Source: Parachlorella kessleri (lineage: Eukaryota; Chlorophyta; Trebouxiophyceae; Chlorellales; Chlorellaceae). Taken from it: 52,429 bases of DNA. This document shows, one piece after another, positions 24,765-35,812 of the stretch. The stretch lies in NCBI GenBank assembly GCA_001598975.1, contig BBXU01000039.1:1-52429 (forward strand), in the 5' to 3' direction. Numbering within the stretch: position 1 is the first letter of the stretch; the number at the start of each line of letters is the position of its first letter. Both the position numbers and the translations under genes were made by a program. The notes beneath the pieces are model-generated. The model ran no database searches. It saw only the letters and a list, made by a program, of their open reading frames with translations, and had not been told where the DNA came from.

Positions 24765-25339
24765 AAGTGGCTGTGCTCATCGGGATCTCGGAACAGCTAG
24801 GTAGAGCCTTGGAGGCAGGGTCTCACATGCTAAGCTACCTGCTGACAAAGCCTTAACCACCTCCGAACGACTCGAGCTTCGAGCCCAGGCGGCACTATCA
24901 TGTGCAACATCCGGGAACACTGGAACTTCTTGGTTCTTGGTTGGTTCATCCGTAGCTATATTATTGGCGTGACCAATACAACTACCCCACACTGCCTACA
25001 TGTTTTGTTTGTTGCCTTTCACTGCAATCCGTCAAAGGCGCGGTCAGAGAGCAACCACTGCACACACTAAAACTTTGGCAGCTCCTGCCAGCATACCTGA
25101 GCATACAAAAATCTACTTCTACAGCAGTGGTTGCAACAAGCCCGCATGGTTGTTATGCTCACAAACCAGCTTTGACACGCTATCTAAACCAAGCCAAGCA
25201 ACCGGATGCCAGCTCCACATGTTCCGCTCCTGCTCCCGTGACCCTCCTCACCATGCTTCTATCTGTGATGTACAGGCAGCCAGTGATACTCGCCACCAAC
25301 ATTACTGGCAAACTACAAGATGAGTCAGTGAGAAGCCTC
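24765..25339. other. Convergent intergenic region CMD-like / SCP2
   Basis: Tail-to-tail spacer. No gene or clear TGTAA signal was seen on either strand. Confidence 0.5.
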
Positions 25340-26076
25340 TCACAGCTTGGACTTGGGCGCTGCAGCATCCAGGATGGGTTGCAACTTCATCGCCAGCCCC
25401 ATGCTGCCCTGGATCTTCAGCTTCCTCATCAAGAACGCCTGCACGAAAGAATAGAATAGGTGGCGGCTGACATTGGGTTCATAAACCTTGACGAGCTACA
25501 GTAGAGCTCACACCAAGGGCTGCAAGCAAGGCAAGGCCAACAGTTCGCAACGAGCTGGAGGCTGGAACGTAGCCAGTATTTTCTGAACCCTCTAGGTGCC
25601 ACCCACCTGCCTTCTCTCATGCCCTCACCTGCTGTGGCCCCAGCTTGCCCATGACCAGCTTGGCAAAGTTCTCATCATTGATGGTGAGCGTCAGGTCAGG
25701 CTGGTCTTCAGGGCTGCCCTTCACCAGGCTGCCCTTGCCTTCACGCAAGTCTAGTGTCCAGTCCTCGCCGTCAATTTTGAAGACAACTATACCCTGCGTC
25801 GGCATGGGTGGTCAGAGGTTGCCCACTAGCAAACTTGCTGCAGAGCAAGCTTGTTAAAAAGTCCAGGGCTGGCAGCTGGTAAGTGCTTTAACCTTGATGG
25901 AGGCTGTGCCACGCACTGCAACAGGCCAAGCCTGGAGCCAACCCAGCACACAAGGCTTCCTCAGGCCTTGCCTTGATTTTGGCTATCAGCTTCTTTCGTT
26001 CGGATTCATCGGCATCCAAGGTTTTAGCTAAAGATTCCAAGAGTGGCTGAGATGCTGACGCCTTAGCCTTCGTCAT
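25340..26076 (-). CDS. SCP2: Sterol carrier protein 2 (SCP2) domain protein, peroxisomal
   Basis: Three exons (5' to 3'), 25972-26076, 25629-25793 and 25340-25438, encode a 122-residue stand-alone SCP2 domain. Conserved parts are GIVVFKIDGEDWTLDLREGK, DLTLTINDENFAKLVMGKL, GPQQAFLMRKLKIQGSMGLA and MKLQPIL. The protein ends in SKL, the canonical type 1 peroxisomal targeting signal. SCP2 binds acyl-CoA and other lipids in a hydrophobic tunnel and supports peroxisomal lipid metabolism. Intron 1 has a GC donor (AAG|GCAAGG) rather than GT. Splicing there joins ..LIAKIK to GIVVFKIDG, exactly the expected SCP2 alignment. A possible 23-bp exon in between would break the frame. The gene is head-to-head with the KNL2-like gene. 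Confidence 0.93.
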
Positions 26077-26385
26077 GATGGCTTGAGTGTACAGGGTTAT
26101 GAAAACGATGCTCACTCCTACACGAGAGGACGACCAGTGCCGCAGACTCTCCAAAGGCCTTCTCGAAAGGTACCCATGTAATGGGCTGGTTTGCAATAAA
26201 GCGATCAAGGCACGCGGAGCAGGGCACAGCTGGCACAAAGAACTTACTTACTAGTTCATATTCATATTCAGGACACCATCTGTAACGCAAGAGGGTGTCT
26301 CAATGAGTTAGCGCGCTTCATACTATTTGCGTGATGAGGCGTTCCTGGGCTGTCGCAGAACCTGCCTAAGTAGACCTTCAAAACC
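26077..26385. promoter_or_regulatory. Head-to-head intergenic region, SCP2 / KNL2-like
   Basis: Only 309 bp separate the two divergent start codons, so the promoters must overlap or lie very close. No specific motif was identified. Confidence 0.5.
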
Positions 26386-29300
26386 ATGGAGCCTCCTCCT
26401 CTCACAGTCACGAAGAAGAGGGATCCCCTGCGTAACGCGTTCGAACAGCAGGACCCTCCTGTGACCTCGGGGTGAGCACTGTGTTACCAACGAGCAACAC
26501 CCAGGTTGCAGTGCAGCTGAACGGGGATAACACCCATCTAACCTCGACTCCTACTGCAGGCCTCTCCAGGTGTTCCGTCCAAACTTGCAGCCAGGTCCTT
26601 TCCAGCAGAGCGCTGCAGACGCCGCAGCCATCAACCGCAGTGTTGAGGCAGAACGCATACGGAGGGAGTTTAGTGCCCTGGTCGGTTCCAGCCCCCTGCC
26701 GCAGGTAAGCAGTCATATTTAAGGTGCAGCACACCCTACGCCGTGGGGGCCTGGGCAACTGACTTTGGTGCACACCAGGAATAGCAGAAAGGCACCAAGC
26801 ACCCCGTCCTGCACTGTTGCAGGCGGTGAGGCAGCCCCTCAGCGTCATATCATACCAGCAGCGGCTCGCTGGTCTCCAAGGCAGCTACAGCAGCCCAGCA
26901 GCAGTAACACCTGCCCTGCGGGGCTTCCAGCTTCCACCACCAGCACTGATTGGGTCAGGAGCGGCACCAGCAAGCCGCCTGCAACATGGTTTACAACCTA
27001 CATTCTCCCCAGCCGAGCCACAGGCTGTCCCAGCTGCAAGGTACCCCAGCGTAGTACAGCAATGGCAGCAGGAGCAGCCGCAGCAGCATGTGGCAGATGG
27101 GAGCTTCAGGCCAGGGGCAAATGTGGAGGTGGAGACCAGCAAGTTCACAAGGGTGCTCCACTCCCACAGCCCCAGCTACCAGGCGGTGGTATCAAGCACA
27201 GTAGAGGTTGTGCGGCAGACGAGCGCAAGGCCGCTGCAGCAGCCCCAGGTTCTGGGCAACTGGCCGCCGGGACATGCTGCATGCCCAGCAGCTGTGGTAG
27301 AGGAGCTGCCAACGCAGCTGCCTAGCTTGCCAGGCCGGCAAGACATACAGCAGGCACAGCAGCAGCACAATCCACCCCCTCAGCAGCAGCCCGTAGTGGT
27401 GCTTCAACTGCCTGTGCTACGGTCCCCACCGACTGTCCCATCTGCATCAACACAAGGCGTGCAGCCAGCAGCAGGGTCGCCAGAAGGACTGCGCAGTAGC
27501 AGTGTCCTTGCGGCATTGGGCATAGGCAGCCGGGGGTCAGTGGAGCTGCAGGAGCCGGCCTTACCTTTGTACACAGCAGATGGAGAGGGAAGTACTCAAA
27601 CAGATCGGCACGTAAGGCAGCCACCAGGCCCCTTACGACAAGAGCAGCAGCAGCCCGGAGGACAGCAGCCAGAAGATCCAGTGCAGCGGCAAGTCCTGCA
27701 GCAGCAGGTGCAGGAGGCTGTGGGAGTCCCTCATGAGGAGTTGGCTCCTTCACTGCAAAGCCCTGCCGGGACGGTTTCGAGGCTTCATGGCTTACCAGAG
27801 CTTGGGGGTGTACAGGGTGCCACCCCCACTAGCATGCAGAAGGCCATGGCCATGGCCCAAGTGGCCAGCCTGGTGCGAGACCTGTCCAGCCCAGTTCCTG
27901 ACGAGCCACCTAAGGCTGGGTGTGTGGAGGAGGGAACGGTCAGGGGTGGTGGCCAGAAAGGGGCTGCAGAGGAGCTGCCAGCAGCTCCAGCCAGTGCTGC
28001 TGGGCTGGGTGCTGGACCCTCTCGTTTTGCAGCTCAGCAGCACACAGCAGACATGGGCGTGCACCACCCTTCCTGTGCAGAAGAGCAGCAGCAACAGCAG
28101 CCGCAGGAGCAGCAACAGGAGGTGGGGCAGATGCAGCAGGCTGACGAGCCTGCTGCTGAGGGCCGGCAGGCAACTGCAGCAGCTGAAAATGAGCTTTCTG
28201 ATGAAGCAGGAGCCGAGGCTCCTCTTGCAAACCCTGCAAGGTCCCCTCGGCTGCCAAGGCCCAGCAAAGGCACCAAGCCGAGCAAGGCTGGGGTTGCCAA
28301 GGATAGCAGCAGGCGTGTGAAAACCGAAGGAGCTGACGCAACGGCATCGAAGAAGTGAGTGCTGCCCCTGGGATTGTGTCTCATCTTGGTAGCCTGGAAG
28401 ACATAATATCTCGCCCGGGTTGCCGCCTCCAGTGCATCAACGTGCAACATTCATCATGGAATAGGGGACGGCTAGTGAGCCGTGCTGCTGTGAGTGCGGT
28501 GCAGGCGGACAGGAATGTCTAGAGAAGCTGCGGCTCTTGCAAGATCGGCCCAGATGATAACCGGCAGGGACGCAGCAGGAGCTGAGGTGAGCCTGCGAGG
28601 TCAGTATGCATGGCAACCTCTGGGCTAATGTCACCCTTGTGATGTCGCCTGATATATCGCATCACCTGCAACGCTGGCGGCTCTCATGCTTTGATCAGCT
28701 GTCATTTGCCATGTTTCCCATCCAGTCTTCATTGCCGTAATTGCAAACTTAAACCCTACACCCTTCAACCCGAAATCTGATAGCATGTCAGTTACATGCT
28801 CTGCAGGGAGCAGTGCCGAAGCGTGCCCGGCTCAAGCCGCTGCCTTACTGGACCAACCCGCGGGTGGTGTTCAATGCTAACAAGGAGGTCGTGGCTGTGG
28901 AGGGAAGCGAGGACCTGCTGGGGCTGTCCGACCGGCAGCAGCGGCAGCCACTGCAGCAGCACGCCAGAGGCCCAGTTGCAGGTCAGTCCAACGCCTGCAG
29001 CTGCACCGCTTGCCCGCATGCTCAGTGGGCTCTTGTTAGCCTTCAAAGCTTCAGCAGGCACATCTTCAAGATTGCTGCAGTAAAGCTGCTTCCATGGTGT
29101 AGGTTATAGCTGTGGTGCACATTGGTGATGCCGTGATATGGATCATGACTATCACAACTGAGTGCAGGGGTTCAGGCAGTGAAAATGCCTAGCAAGGCCC
29201 AACAGCTGAAGACAGAGCCTAGCAGCGATCAGCAGCATGAAACCGGAGCTAACAAGGGGGAGCAGGCAAGGGTTGCACCTGTCAAAGCCTCCAAGGCCGG

Positions 29301-32293
29301 TGCAGCTAAGGAGCCTAAGCCGGAGCGAAGGAAAGCCAACGTAGCACCCAAGGCAGCAGCGTCAGCAGCTGAGCAGGAGCCAGGCGGAAAAGCGTCAAAG
29401 GACAAGCCAGTCGTCCAGCAGGATGTGCCCAAAGCTCAGCCGGTCACCCGCCAGAGAGATGGTCAGCGCAGCAAGGCTGGAGGCGCTGGTGCTAAGCCTG
29501 CAGACGTGGTGCTGCAGTTGCCTGAGCACCTGGCAGCGGAGCAGCAGGGGCCTCTGCAGCATAAGCCAGCCAAGCGATCCAAGGTACACACAGAGCAGCA
29601 GGAAGGGCAGCGGCGCGCACAGCATGGGAAAGTGGAGGTCGAAGCTGCCAAGCAACTGCAGCAGCTGGGTCAAGGTGCTGGCCGCAAGGAAGCTGCTGCG
29701 GAGGATGGCCGAGGCCCAAGCTCAGCGGCTGCGTCTGACGCTCAAAAAAGGGAAGCGGGGATGCATCGCCTGGCAGCCCTGGCGCTGTCGGCAGGCGTGC
29801 ATGCAGCACAGCAGGCGGGGCGGCAGCAAAAGGCTCGGATGCCTGCAGCACAAGCTGCACCCGACGGTGGTGCAGGAGCACCTGGTGGTGCAGCAGCGAC
29901 CCCTGCCCGAGATGGTGGGCAGGCACCAAACGCAGCCGTGCCAGCAGCATTGCCAAGGGTGGAGGGCGTGCCGCCCGACGTGGTTCGGCAGTTAGCGGAG
30001 CAGCAGCCTAACCAACGACACCGCTGCGGGCACTGTCGGAATTGCCAGCGGCCCCAGGCCAAGGCGGGGTGTTTAGCCTTGCGAGCCTTGCGCGAGCAGG
30101 CAGCTCCTGGTGAAGGTGCTGCCACCCCTGCTTCACCAGCAGGGAAGCAGCATCGGCAGTCGACAGGCAATCGCCAGCACATAGCACCACCGCTCCCAAC
30201 TGGCGAGGTGCCTTTGCCGGCTTCAGCTGCGCAGCAAGGGCAGCCAGGCAGGACTGCAAGGCAGCCACCGAAAGCTGCAGAAGGCGGAGGCGGGGCAAAG
30301 GCACCGGGTAGCAAGCGGCGAGCAGTGGAAACAGCTGCTGGCCAGGAGCCAGAACCTGCCGGCAAGAAGGCTCGGGTGAATCAACCGGTCAGGCAGCGCC
30401 AGCGGCAAAGGCAGCAGCAGCAGCAGCACCAGCTTGAAGATCGACGTGAGGATGCAGGCCACCCAGAGAAGGTGGAGCCAGTCATTGAAGCTCAAGGTGA
30501 GGAGGTGGGCGTGCATTGGGGACTTAACTTGGTTTGGTTATCGCTATGTCGGTGATGCGCAGCTTCTGCTGTAGTATGCAGCTGACATGCAACCAACCAG
30601 CACGGGAGTGGCAAAGAGCCCTGTGCGCTGTCATCACAGAAGTCAAATTGTGCACTGTGTGGGTGTTTCCAAAGCTGCAAGCATGCCCTCGGTCTGCTGC
30701 ATACACTTAATTAAACACAGACGGCTTCACATGCAGGAGAAGGTGCGCATGTACCGGATGAAGCAGAGGAAGAGGTTCCTGATGAGCAAGGCTGGACTGG
30801 CAGCCAGGCAGCAGCGTTGCAAAGCGCCTGGCTGCAGATCAACCCCACCGCCCCCAACTTCTGGCAGCTGGTTGCCAAGCAGGTAGAGGGGTGCTGGGGG
30901 TTGAAAAGGGCTGTTGGCCCACTGGCGTGTGAGGGTATTGTGGGTACATTCCTGTGTGAGAACTTGGGAAGGGAGAGGGGAAGCTGCTCCACATCATGCG
31001 CCACCAATTTGGAGTTGCACAGTGCCTAACCATTACATGTTCACCTTTTGCTACCATTAACAGGTGCCTGGCAAGACTGCCTCTGACTGCTACAACCGCC
31101 ACATGGCCAAGCATCCGACACCCACCCACGCAGCTCGCAAAGCTGCCCCCAAGAATTTGTTGGCGGCAGCCAAAGGCGGGCCCCGCATGCCTGAGCTTAA
31201 GCCAGGTGGGTGGCCATCTAATGTCCTGCAGGGCGCTTGGGATCAAATGTATGCTATGCCCCGCTTACACGTGAACAAGCTCGTACTGGTGAGGTAGTTT
31301 CCGTGACTGGCACGAAGGGAGGCTATATGCAAGAAGTGGCTGTCTGTCACTGTCCACATCTAGCTTTTTCTGGGTGCAGGCGCTTCCAAGCAGGCACTCC
31401 AGAATGCAGCCCGGAGGTATGCTCGTCAGCTCCAGTGGCAGCAGAAAGCCAACAAGGTGCAGGTAGGCGTTCAGGGCTTAGCGCGCCTACAAGTCAACCC
31501 AATCTTGATTCCAGGATGATGCTTGCTGGGAACTTGCACACCTGCCTGGGCATGTCACTGGCTTGCCATTATGGGTATGGCAATAAACCTGCCTGCAACG
31601 GAAGGCAAGAAGGGTTGCTTTTAGGAGTGCATGGACTGCAGCACCCTGCAGCTTCCCTGGTGCCTGGATACTGAACGCAGGGAGCCAACAGATCGCTTGC
31701 AAAGTTGAACCGAATGCAGGATTTGCGTGACGGCGACCACAAGGTTGGCGAAGGGCTGCGTGAGGAGATGGAGGTGGCTGAGAAGAAGGGGCGTTACATC
31801 GACCAGATCCTGCGCAAGCGGCAAGGCCGACCCCTAGGGATGGCGGCCCGTGGCAGAAAGCCAGCATCTGGACCGCTGGCCCCGTGGGCGCAACAGCAAC
31901 AGCCAGGCGGGAGCGCTGGAGGGGCTGCGCTGCAAGTTGGGCAGGTGCGGCTGTGCTGGCAGTCTGGATACAGGGCTCGTTGTTGCTCACAGGTTGCAGC
32001 CTGCGGGGCAGGAGGGCAAGCATGTCTGACATGCTTGCTGTCCCAGGTCCTGCTATCGGTTCCACGCAATTGATGGGGAAGCAGTCTAGACATGTGTGAA
32101 AGGCATTACATTGGAACATTGTGAAGAGGATTTGTGCTTTAAGTTGCAGGCTGCCCCTGGCGTCCGTTTGCTAGCAGCAACTGAGACTGAACGCGACGTG
32201 CGTGCTGCGCTGGCTGGCCTGACGCCGCAGCATGACTCGGAAGAAGACAGGGACAGCTTGGAGGGCGAGGATTACTACTGGAGTGATGCCTGA
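26386..32293 (+). CDS. KNL2/M18BP1-like protein: CENP-C motif, CXXC-like half finger, SANT/Myb domain
   Basis: Eleven exons: 26386-26471, 26560-26704, 26823-28354, 28505-28586, 28807-28981, 29168-30496, 30737-30882, 31064-31205, 31380-31462, 31681-31944, 32150-32293, giving 1375 residues in one frame. Most of it is disordered and Gln/Pro/Ala-rich. Three islands stand out. Residues 619-635 read VPKRARLKPLPYWTNPR, matching the CENP-C motif (R....KPL.YW). Residues 960-975 form CGHCRNCQRPQAKAGC, the Cys pattern of half a CXXC finger. Residues 1135-1180 form a SANT/Myb domain (WTGSQAAALQSAWLQINP, FWQLVAKQVPGKTASDCYNR). CENP-C-like motif plus SANT is the makeup of M18BP1/KNL2, which loads centromeric histone CENP-A. 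The usual N-terminal SANTA domain was not recognised. The small exon 28505-28586 is needed to bring the CENP-C motif into frame. The start ATG opens MEPPPLTVTKKRDPLRNAF. The family call is an inference. Confidence 0.75.
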
Positions 32294-32941
32294 TTGCCTA
32301 GAGGATCTGCAGCTGGGTGGCGCGTGCCACTTGGAGGCCGAGAACATGTCCTAGGCCCCGTAGGGATTGCGGCTCTGCCAGTCCCGAAAGGCTGCAAATC
32401 TACTCGGTGAAAGGCAGTGCTGAGCTTTTGTCTGCAACAATTGACAATGATGGGTTGTCAATTACTCGTCCAACCTGGCTCAGGTTTTTTCTTGCTTGGT
32501 TGCTGCCAACATGTGGAGTTTCTTGTGCAACTTGGGGAAAGCCCTTGTTATCCACAAACCTGAGCCCTTCATATGCACATGCTTGTATAAACTCGGGTTG
32601 TTGCCCCACTGCTCCGTTGAAGCCTGCAGTGGATGTTGGGTGCAGCACTCTCGGGGTCGGCCACTAGCAGGCAAGGACATGGGGTTCAGGATTTTCGTTC
32701 TGAAAGGCTGGCTGCAACTACTGATTTGTTGCTGCTTGGCAAGTCTCTTGCTGCCTGCCTTCCAGGGAGCCCAACAACAGCCTGTAGTATATGTTCGCCA
32801 GGGTGGTGACATTTTCTGACTGGGCTTCGTGAGTGCATGTCCCTAGGGGCGCGCTGGGGAGCCTATCACATAGCACAGCATGGGCGCAAGTTACCCAGGG
32901 TGGTTCTCAGGTGCCCATTTCAATATCATCACGTGTCTGAA
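32294..32941. other. Intergenic region KNL2-like / sucrase-ferredoxin-like
   Basis: Spacer between two same-strand genes, 648 bp. No additional gene was recognised; it contains the KNL2-like 3' UTR and the promoter of the next gene. Confidence 0.5.
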
Positions 32942-34802
32942 ATGCTCGCAGCCCGTTATGCTGTGCACACACGGGCTCTTGATCGTCTCCTTCGGTGCCA
33001 CTCAGCTGCCGCATGCGCCTGTGCATCTGCCGGCCTGCAGCTGTCACAACCCGAGCCAGCCAGCGTCCCAGAGTACCAACAGCACGTTTTGATCAAGCTC
33101 AACGCTCCTGAGGGCCACGCAGCGAGGGAGAGGGGGCATGGGTCCTGGTGGCAAGCATTTGTGGAGAAGGAGCCCTCAGTATTTGAGGCATTCAAAGCCC
33201 TTGCCAAGCACCAGGATGCCGTCAACAGCACCGTGAAGATAACAGCCTTCGACGATGTGGGCTTCCGGCAGCAACCAGCGGTGCCTGGCACCTGTGATGT
33301 AATCGCTTTCCCCGAGGGTGCGGTGCTGTCTAATCCAAGGCTGGCAGGGTGAAGCCTCCAGTGCGCCTGCCTGAAAGCAGGTCAGACAGCATTGCTGCTA
33401 GTCCAATGTCCGTGCTTGGCTTACATCTGCAGGTGTCCGCTATCGTAACCTTCCCCTGACCAGCCTTGGGGATGTCGTGCTTCATGCTGTGGCCGACAAC
33501 CCCGCAGAGCTTCCCCCACTGCATAAAGATGTGCAGAAGCTACAGGTACCCCACCTCACCGATATCAGCTCAGCTACACTCAGGCAGCACAGGGGGAGGC
33601 ATCCGTACCTCATGAGCTGGCTGATGGTCAAGTGGGTGAAAAAAGAACCCTATACCGTTGCCTTTGGCCTTTGCGTCGGCTTCTCTGTCCAGGAGTGCTG
33701 TGCCTTTAATTGCAGGAGGACGTGCCTGAAGTGGTGCTGCTTGTGTGCTGCCATGGGGCCCGAGATGCACGCTGTGGAGCCGTGGGGCCCACGTTAGCTG
33801 CCAAGTTGCTGAGCTTAGTCCGCAGCCAGGACTTGCAAGACAGAATCAAGGTGTACAAGACTAGCCATGTGGGCGGTTCCAAGGTTAGAAAGCGCAGACT
33901 GGCTGCAAGATAAGCAGGTCCTTGGGTGACGTGAGTGGTGGATCGCTTGCTGAGCGTGCTGAGTGTATCAGGGGCACCCCAGCGGCGCTGTGTATTCATC
34001 ATTGCCAAGGATGCATCCTAATTAGACACTTGTCAGCTGGTGAAGGGGTGCTGTATGTTATTATATAGTGTAGTACTGCAATCCTGGATCCTGGACAGCA
34101 ATTTCTTTAATGCCTGCGTGCAGTATGCTGGCAACGTGCTGGTCTTTGGGGCCATCCACCCGTGCGATGGTGACTGGTTTGGAGGCCTCAATGCCGACAA
34201 TGCTGCGGAATTCCTAGAAAGCCTTGTTCACGTAGAGGTAAGCATGGCGTAGTTGCTGCATTGGCATCAGGTAATACATACACACATATCTGCGATACAC
34301 ATCTGTGCTCAGCTAGGCTCGCCCCATGGCGGGTCAACATGGCCAATGCACACCCAGCATGGGCTGCAAGTGCTGGACCACTTTGTGCAACTTCCCATGA
34401 TGCCCACCTCCCCACCACCCCCAACCACCCCATAACCGCCGTGCCTCTGTTGCTTAACATGGCCCTCCGTGCCATCCTTCCGCATTTGTTGGCCTGCCTT
34501 GAAGGCCGAGCAATAAGCCTCAGTCCGCGGCGACGGAAACTCGCTGTTGACTGCTCGGCCTGCAGATTGGGACTGACGGGGGCGCCGAGGACTTGGTGCT
34601 GCGGCAGTGGTGGCGCGGGCGCATGGGGCTAGCCAAGGAGGAGCAGCGAGGGCTGTGGGAGCAGGGTGGCGGCATTGAGAACTGGGAGGGAGCGGAAGGT
34701 GCAGACGAGGAGGAGGACGAGGGGGAGTGGCAGGTAGAGGAAGGGAGCATGGGTGATGAAGAGGTGGAGCGGCTGTTGGGGCAGCCCAAGCCGAGGCAAT
34801 GA
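32942..34802 (+). CDS. Sucrase/ferredoxin-like (Apd1-type thioredoxin-like ferredoxin) family protein
   Basis: Five exons, 32942-33317, 33433-33545, 33716-33883, 34124-34237 and 34566-34802, encode 335 residues. The N-terminus (MLAARYAVHTRALDRLLRCH) looks like an organellar presequence. Family hallmarks are HVLIKL, the FPEGVRYRNL strand rebuilt at the first splice, CCHGARDARCGAVGP (residues 174-188), SHVGGSKYAGNVLVF and DWFGGLNADNAAEFL. Related proteins have a thioredoxin-like fold and, in yeast Apd1, bind a [2Fe-2S] cluster through two Cys and two His, the latter in an HxxxH motif. Here the first His (214) is present but the second is Ser (218). The C-terminus is strongly acidic (GADEEEDEGEWQVEEG). 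The first donor was set at CCCGAGG|GTGCGG because only this keeps the frame and the conserved strand. Likely redox or Fe-S function; substrate unknown. Confidence 0.9.
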
Positions 34803-35812
34803 TGGCACGCGCTGCTGGTACAGGACAGGCTGGTTTGCGGGTAGAAGCCTTGGGATATAACGAGCCGCGAGTTTGTCTTCTATGTTACACTTCAGTCCTT
34901 TGCCAGGGAGCTACCCAGGTTTCACGCAGTTTGTAGGTGCAAGTGGTTGGCACATAGCAAGCACAGTACAGTGCAGCGCTGTGTCACAAGATATTTTGAT
35001 TATGACCAAGAAGATCAAGATGCCCTGGTACAAGTGGGCTAGCAATACAGTGGGTAGTACTGAAGCATGTACTGCATATTGTCCTAAAGCCCTATTGCCT
35101 GCAATCGTCGGGAACTGACATACCACTCCTAGCTGATCAATCCATGCTGCTTACTAAGTCAAACTGGTCCTGTCCTGGTCCGTCTTGACTGCACCTATTC
35201 CATCAGCCAGCGCAAAGCAGTCAACCTGTCTACGAGCTGCAGAAGTCAGGGTTCATTGCATCCCACGCCACGCCTGTTGTAAGCTGCCCAGAGCTGATCC
35301 GGCTAACCTAGGCGGTGTCACGACGAGAGCCCATGCTTGTAGGCTTCAGCCATCCTATGGAGCTCTACTAGGAGCTCTTGCATCTCTGCATACAGACAAG
35401 AGAGGAATACCATGACAGGCGCTCGGCCACTACAAGCTGCAATGCAAGGTGGTCTTGCATGTTACTCGGAAGCCTGCGCTTTGGGCGGCAGGAGAAGGCA
35501 CGGGGCCCAAATTGCCCCACCAGCTTTGCTTGCTGGTTTGCCAAGTAGAAGCAGGCGCAATACCTCGAACCCCACTGCCTAGTACCCTTGAAACTTTTGC
35601 TTGCTGGGTTGCCAAGTAGAACCAGGCGCAATACCTGGCACCCCACTGCCTATTGCCCTTCAGACCTACTCCACGCATGATAAGTGACTGCCCTGGTCCC
35701 CTTGGATCTAACATTGGCAGAGAGCGGCACCTTGTATGCTACCTACTCTTTGGCCCAAGCGTGGAGTCTCAGGGCATGCTTTGTACGGAGCACTGCCTTG
35801 ATGCTACTTGAA
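34803..35812. other. Convergent intergenic region with 57-bp repeats
   Basis: Spacer between the sucrase/ferredoxin-like gene and the secreted modular protein gene. It holds a pair of direct repeats (35525-35581 and 35596-35652). A TGTAA at 35278-35282 (+) and a TTACA at 34885-34889 (TGTAA on the minus strand) are possible poly(A) signals. Confidence 0.5.
35525..35652. repeat. Two 57-bp imperfect direct repeats
   Basis: TTTGCTTGCTGGTTTGCCAA.. at 35525-35581 is repeated at 35596-35652 with a few mismatches. The copies start 71 bp apart and each ends with CCCCACTGCCTA. This is intergenic and no coding link is apparent. Confidence 0.88.

Noticed and set aside
25894..25916. Possible 23-bp extra exon of SCP2 (flanked by TTGCAG and GTTAAAG)
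   Set aside because: Its length is not a multiple of three with the phase-0 exons on both sides, and direct joining gives the exact SCP2 alignment.
28807..28981. Direct splice from 28354 to 28807 in the KNL2-like gene
   Set aside because: It would shift the frame away from KRARLKPLPYW. Including exon 28505-28586 restores the phase exactly.
29423..29995. 190-codon plus-strand frame overlapping the KNL2-like exon 6
   Set aside because: It is a different frame of the same exon. The chosen frame connects in phase to the CENP-C-motif exon and the SANT exons and contains the half CXXC finger.
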